The translations under genes were made by a program, and so were the position numbers. Source: a virus. From it: a stretch of 40,666 nt of DNA. Below the pieces are notes generated by a model. The model was not told the origin of the DNA, did not search any database, and was given only the letters and a program-made list of their open reading frames with translations. Where the stretch lies: IMG/VR virus record IMGVR_UViG_3300020472_000061, positions 1-40,666 of that record; one strand, written 5' to 3'. Positions 37,423-40,666 of this stretch are shown one piece after another (the stretch's first letter is position 1; every line of letters starts with the position of its first letter).

Positions 37423-38164
37423 TATCTCTATACTTACTGGGCCCAAGGCGACCCCTCGAATTGTTGAGGGGTTGCCGTTTCTCCCAGGGCTTTACATACA
37501 CCGGACCTACGGTTCTCCGGAGGATGATGACTATACAATAACCCACATAACCAGTGGGTTAGCTGTTCTTCTATCGGTGCTTGAATCGGAGATCGAGTCT
37601 ATACGTATGGTTTTTGGGAGAATGACCTGGGACAAGCCCGCCGAAGTAATATTTAGAGATGGTCGATATTTTAAGCTGCTTGAGGAGGTGCTTTCGATTA
37701 TGAAGAAGACAAAGAGCCAGCTCCAAGAAGAGCGCATTGCTGCCGATCTGGATGGCAAACGGCAACCTGCCTCAGGGTCTAGATGGGGGTATAAGAGAGA
37801 CGTAATAACTCCAGAGCTTCTGGTTGAGGCAAAAACCACTGGAAAAGGCCGGGCGTCTGTTCGGTTCGACGACTTAGAGTTTTTGACAAAACAGGCATAC
37901 ACACAGGGGTTGGTCCCCGCGTATATAGTTGATATACAGTCCGAGGAAAGCTTCGTAGTTGTTCCCGAGAACGACCTAGATCCCACCCACCTGCAGGGTT
38001 TGGAAATGCTTAGCCTCGGTGCAAGTAAAAAGTCTTTCTCTGTAACTGCCGCGCATGCGCGATCCCTTACAAGCAAGACGTTCTACTCTGTCCCAAGAGA
38101 TGAAGACCGTTATCTAGTTTTGAACTACCGGACTTTTCTCAATTTTATAAAAAGCGGATTGTAA
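37415..38164 (+). CDS. PD-(D/E)xK nuclease, Hjc-like Holliday-junction resolvase fold, 249 aa
   Basis: ATG overlaps the RecA-like stop. The C-terminal half has the Hjc/restriction-like core: SGSRWGYKRDVITPELLVEA with D129, E138 and K140 as the D...E-x-K triad, then RFDDLEFLTKQAYTQGLVPA and a hydrophobic strand (YIVDI). The N-terminal 110 residues are an extra helical/beta domain not found in archaeal Hjc. It would cut branched DNA during recombination or before packaging. The presence of RusA two genes downstream makes the division of labour unclear. Confidence 0.68.
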   Translation: MANISILTGPKATPRIVEGLPFLPGLYIHRTYGSPEDDDYTITHITSGLAVLLSVLESEIESIRMVFGRMTWDKPAEVIFRDGRYFKLLEEVLSIMKKTKSQLQEERIAADLDGKRQPASGSRWGYKRDVITPELLVEAKTTGKGRASVRFDDLEFLTKQAYTQGLVPAYIVDIQSEESFVVVPENDLDPTHLQGLEMLSLGASKKSFSVTAAHARSLTSKTFYSVPRDEDRYLVLNYRTFLNFIKSGL

Positions 38165-38166
38165 AT

Positions 38167-38880
38167 ATGAGTAAGGATATGGAAGACATGCCCGTAAGAT
38201 GCTTTAGGGAAGATTATCCCACGCACAACGACAGGTTCAACGTCGCCGACGTAATTAGCGACATACAAGAAGACATGAACAAGCAGCCCTGGACTCGAAA
38301 GGTTGGTCACTACCATCCGTCGAGCGTGAAGGGTTGCGCCAGGTCAATGTACTACGACCGTATTGGTGAAACCCCTGTTCCCTGCGTAGCGCCTAAGCTC
38401 AGAATGCTATTTGATCTTGGACACGCGGCGCATGGGATGATCGAGGACGTTCTAAAAGAGTACCCAGATTTTGAGTCCGAGGTTCCCGTAAAGTTCGAGC
38501 CTCTGAATATCTACGGACATTGTGACGGAGTATTCGGGAAAGAGGACTGGGTCCTGGAGATCAAAACCATTGGTGACGCCTCTTTTAAGACGCTTACCAA
38601 GCCGAAGGTAGAGCATCTTTGGCAGATCCATTGCTATATGTTCGCGCTGGACATCCCTAGATGTCAGCTGATCTACGTAAATAGAAACAACGGCCACACA
38701 CGCCTATTTAGAGTGTTGTTTGAAAACGACATTTGGGATCAGGTTGCAGCTAAAATAAGCTCTGTGGAGGCCTGTGTAGAGTCTGGGGAACCACCCCCTC
38801 AAGAAGTTAATTGGTTTATGTGCTCCTCTTGTAAATTCAAGAAGACATGTAATCCCGACCTAAACCGGAGCAAATACTAA
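38167..38880 (+). CDS. Cas4/RecB-like Fe-S exonuclease, 237 aa
   Basis: The order of motifs fits the Cas4-like branch of the RecB nuclease family. YHPSSVKGCARSMYYDRIG holds the first cluster Cys (C57). GHAAHGMIEDVL is motif I, GHCDGVFGKEDWVLEIKTI gives the D...E-x-K site, and HLWQIHCYMFAL is the Q-x3-Y motif. CSSCKFKKTC (C219, C222, C228) completes a 4Fe-4S site. It probably trims DNA ends for strand invasion. There is no CRISPR array in the window, so no adaptation role is implied. The ribosome-binding site is weak, and the gap from the previous gene is two bases. Confidence 0.9.
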   Translation: MSKDMEDMPVRCFREDYPTHNDRFNVADVISDIQEDMNKQPWTRKVGHYHPSSVKGCARSMYYDRIGETPVPCVAPKLRMLFDLGHAAHGMIEDVLKEYPDFESEVPVKFEPLNIYGHCDGVFGKEDWVLEIKTIGDASFKTLTKPKVEHLWQIHCYMFALDIPRCQLIYVNRNNGHTRLFRVLFENDIWDQVAAKISSVEACVESGEPPPQEVNWFMCSSCKFKKTCNPDLNRSKY

Positions 38881-38898
38881 CAACATAGGGGAATGCCT

Positions 38899-39438
38899 AT
38901 GAATGAAGACCCCTTCATCGACCTAAAAGAAGTAATAGAAAAAGATATAGCGGCTACGGGGTTTTACCCAAAAGAGAACCCTCCTGGCAGAGAACCATCT
39001 ATATCTGGAGGGCTTGAGAACAAATCCAAAGCCGAGCTAAAGAATCTTTATGATCAATTCCTTGCCTACTACGAATACGTAACCGATGACATAACAAGGC
39101 TCATCGGCTATGTCTCTGTAACCAAGGTTAGGCTAGATCACGCGTCAGCCGCTGCTGTGCGGCGAGCGCACGCAAACCCAGAGTACACAAATGCTGATCT
39201 AAGAAAGGCGGGGGCGACTACCGACCTTGTCTATGTAGAGGCTCAGAAGGATAACCTGTATTTCAAGACGCTATTGAATATGCAGGAAGAACGTAGACGA
39301 AAATTTAGTAAATGCATGGATCGCCTTGGAAGAGAACTTTGGTTCCGAACACAGGACGATTCAAAATCCTTAGACTCTAATGGGAAAAGCTCTGGTACAC
39401 AGGGCGGATTTTCTCGCGGGTATCGTAAACTTGAGTGA
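38899..39438 (+). CDS. Recombination-block protein, 179 aa, unknown
   Basis: ATG at 38899 has GGGGA six bases upstream; ATG at 38893 would add two residues but sits directly on that site. The product is mostly helical and charged, with an aromatic stretch (NLYDQFLAYYEYVTDDITRL) and a long helical region (EAQKDNLYFKTLLNMQEERR; FSKCMDRLGRELWFR). The tail is Ser/Gly-rich. It lies between the Cas4-like nuclease and RusA, so an accessory recombination or DNA-binding role is likely but not shown by sequence. Confidence 0.75.
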   Translation: MNEDPFIDLKEVIEKDIAATGFYPKENPPGREPSISGGLENKSKAELKNLYDQFLAYYEYVTDDITRLIGYVSVTKVRLDHASAAAVRRAHANPEYTNADLRKAGATTDLVYVEAQKDNLYFKTLLNMQEERRRKFSKCMDRLGRELWFRTQDDSKSLDSNGKSSGTQGGFSRGYRKLE

Positions 39439-39868
39439 CAAAGCATTTAAAGCGCGAATAGATCTTCTTCCGCCATCCGTCAACCGGATGTACGTTTATA
39501 CTACGCGAGGGCCTAGGCCTTCTGGCGAAATGAAGAAGTTCAAAGCAAAGGCGGCTTCTCAGATAGCCAAACAAGTTTTGTTTGATAAACCGCCCCTATC
39601 TCCTGAGAAACCTTACCGACTAGTGATAGACTTTTATCTGCCTGCCCTGTACAATTCGGGCTGGCCTAAAAAAGCTAAGACTAGGTTTAAGCGTAGAGAC
39701 GTGTCCAACCTGATAAAGGTTGTTGAGGACGTTGTCTCTGCCTGCCTCGGCATAGACGACTCGTGTTTCACAGAGGTTCATGTGCGCAAACTACACGGCC
39801 CTAAGTATAACTTTGAGGGTCTAGACATATCCATCTATGAGTTGAGTGATGAAACTACAAGAGCTTAG
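39431..39868 (+). CDS. rusA: RusA-family Holliday-junction resolvase, 145 aa
   Basis: The family hallmarks are clear: an N-terminal LPPSVNRMY, then the active-site helix RRDVSNLIKVVEDVVSACLG, and GIDDSCFTEVHVRK with the catalytic Asp pair. The second Asp of the D-x-D-N-L motif of E. coli RusA is Ser here (D-V-S-N-L), as I believe also occurs in other phage RusA-like proteins. It resolves junctions left by recombination-dependent replication. The start is set at TTG 39431, overlapping the previous stop (TTGAGTGA), which gives normal family length. An in-frame ATG at 39380 would add 17 residues and a 59-base overlap. Confidence 0.88.
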   Translation: MSDKAFKARIDLLPPSVNRMYVYTTRGPRPSGEMKKFKAKAASQIAKQVLFDKPPLSPEKPYRLVIDFYLPALYNSGWPKKAKTRFKRRDVSNLIKVVEDVVSACLGIDDSCFTEVHVRKLHGPKYNFEGLDISIYELSDETTRA

Positions 39869-40115
39869 GCATGTTGTGTGGAGTCAGATGGGTGTAAGAG
39901 TCTCCTCTAGCTGCTCAGAAGAGGAGCTAAGAGACTTCTTAGATTATAAGACAAGCTCCATAAAAGAGAGCGAAGTAAATAATTATAGAGATGAGTTAAT
40001 AGAGTTTATTGAGAAGAACAGGGGGAGGCTTTCACTCCCGTGCAATGGTAATTGTTATGAACACACGGACACTACGGTTCGTTTTTGTCATAACCAACTA
40101 ACGGAGGATACTTAG
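39849..40115 (+). CDS. Small protein with C-terminal Cys motif, 88 aa
   Basis: ATG at 39849 overlaps the RusA stop region; a GTG at 39846 is the alternative. The N-terminal 65 residues are helical and charged (EELRDFLDYKTSSIKESEVN). The C-terminus has C-N-G-N-C-Y-E-H-T-D then V-R-F-C-H-N. This C-x3-C-x(n)-D-x2-V-x2-C pattern is one I have seen at the ends of unrelated large-phage proteins and may bind a metal. The function is unknown. Confidence 0.68.
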   Translation: MKLQELRHVVWSQMGVRVSSSCSEEELRDFLDYKTSSIKESEVNNYRDELIEFIEKNRGRLSLPCNGNCYEHTDTTVRFCHNQLTEDT

Positions 40116-40116
40116 A

Positions 40117-40666
40117 ATGGCAGCAGCCAAGAAGCTAACAAAGAAGATGCTGGAGCGTTTAGACCGGGCAGAGTTGCGAAGGATCGCAGTGCTCGGGATG
40201 GGGATGAACCCTAGAGACGCGTACTCTCTTGATTTCAAGGGAATCGTGTCGTGGGTTCACGACCGCTCCGAGGCTTTCTCAGAGGTTAACATCCAAGAGA
40301 TTGGTGAGACCGAATTCCGGGATGGTGTAGCGTTTTACGTCATAGAGCTTCAGAACTTCATTAAGGGTGGTGATAACCCAACTTGGCCACCTGCCAATGT
40401 TGAAGTTCCGAAGAAGAAAAGAGGCCCCTCAACCAAAGAGGAGCGAGAGTCCTTAGCAAGCACTAATAAAGAGGAGAACGTCGTGCCGCTAAAGAGCAAG
40501 ACTGCTGCGCCCAAGGAGGTTGCAAAGGTCGAGAAGGAGGTTACGCCTACGGTTAAGAAGCGCACTAAAAGCGAGGCCGTGGTGCCTGGCGTTCTTGAGG
40601 CTGTTCAGGCTTCAGTTGCTACGAAGCCAGTAAAGAAGTCGAAGCTAAAGAAAGTTTCGCTAAAGC
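40117..40666 (+). CDS. Basic Lys-rich protein, C-terminus cut by window edge
   Basis: ATG at 40117 has GGAGG nine bases upstream and lies one base after the previous stop. 183 codons are open to the right edge. The first 90 residues form a helical/alpha-beta domain (KMLERLDRAELRRIAVLGMG; AFYVIELQNFI). The rest is low-complexity and rich in Lys, Pro, Val and Glu (VPKKKRGPSTKEE; VATKPVKKSKLKKVSLK), resembling a flexible DNA-binding tail. With the 79-aa protein at 36107 it is the second Lys-tailed protein of this arm. No family is recognised. Confidence 0.8.
   Translation, partial: MAAAKKLTKKMLERLDRAELRRIAVLGMGMNPRDAYSLDFKGIVSWVHDRSEAFSEVNIQEIGETEFRDGVAFYVIELQNFIKGGDNPTWPPANVEVPKKKRGPSTKEERESLASTNKEENVVPLKSKTAAPKEVAKVEKEVTPTVKKRTKSEAVVPGVLEAVQASVATKPVKKSKLKKVSLK

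Noticed and set aside
38167-38880. Cas4-like gene as evidence for a phage-borne CRISPR system.
   Set aside because: No direct-repeat array, cas1 or cas2 is visible. Cas4-like nucleases are common recombination enzymes in phages.
1-40666. tRNA genes.
   Set aside because: No cloverleaf-like segment with a T-loop consensus was seen in the few short intergenic spaces. A tRNA search program would be decisive.

Overview
The window is a 40.7 kb segment of the genome of a tailed double-stranded DNA bacteriophage (Caudoviricetes). It carries a terminase large subunit, a portal protein, an OB-fold tail-hub-like protein and a full phage replication and recombination set. I see no rRNA, tRNA, integrase, transposon, CRISPR array or bacterial housekeeping gene. 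The host cannot be named from sequence alone. Genes are packed with overlapping start/stop codons (ATGA, TAATG, GTGA, TTGA), and no gene-free stretch exceeds about 200 bases. The standout gene encodes a single-chain fusion of bacterial-type RNA polymerase beta and beta' (2,086 aa). Such genes are known from a lineage of multisubunit-RNAP-encoding Caudovirales found in metagenomes and, in split form, from phiKZ-like jumbo phages. Assignment to either lineage is inference.

Left arm (about 1-23.9 kb, almost all minus strand) is the virion/late module. In transcription order: a 330-aa and a 213-aa protein, the portal, the RNAP fusion, a tail-spike/hub-like protein, a 151-aa protein, a 657-aa protein, a possible helix-turn-helix protein, a 114-aa protein, a 610-aa glycine-zipper protein, an SNF2-type helicase, a small Cys-rich protein, TerL, a 367-aa protein and three more small Gly/Ala-rich proteins, the last running off the left edge. 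The major capsid protein and maturation protease are not in the window. Two short plus-strand islands interrupt this operon. One lies between RNAP and portal (40-aa and 73-aa zinc-ribbon genes). The other lies between TerL and the Cys-rich gene (70-aa ORF).

Right arm (23.97 kb to the right edge, all plus strand) is the early/replication module. It holds a small leader gene, an XRE regulator, an XPB/UvsW-like helicase, a UDG-fold protein, three unknown genes, DnaB-like helicase, DnaG-like primase, a zinc-containing ssDNA-binding-like protein with an SSB-type acidic tail, a rho-independent terminator and family A DNA polymerase. A run of twelve small genes follows, including a GIY-YIG nuclease and a zinc-ribbon protein. 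The arm ends with a recombination block: a RecA-like protein with altered ATPase residues, an Hjc-like nuclease, a Cas4/RecB-like Fe-S nuclease and a RusA-like resolvase.

The two arms diverge from 23.89-23.97 kb. The plus-strand promoter candidate there shares 12 of 14 bases with one in the RNAP-portal island. My working picture is that the right arm is transcribed early and replicates the genome. The left arm makes the particle, and the RNAP and SNF2 helicase in it may be packaged or may drive late transcription. The most unusual features are the trimmed RNAP, which lacks the beta' N-terminal zinc domain and the beta flap tip; the RecA homologue with key ATPase residues replaced; and a recurrent K-x-A-[SAGN] motif in virion-module proteins.
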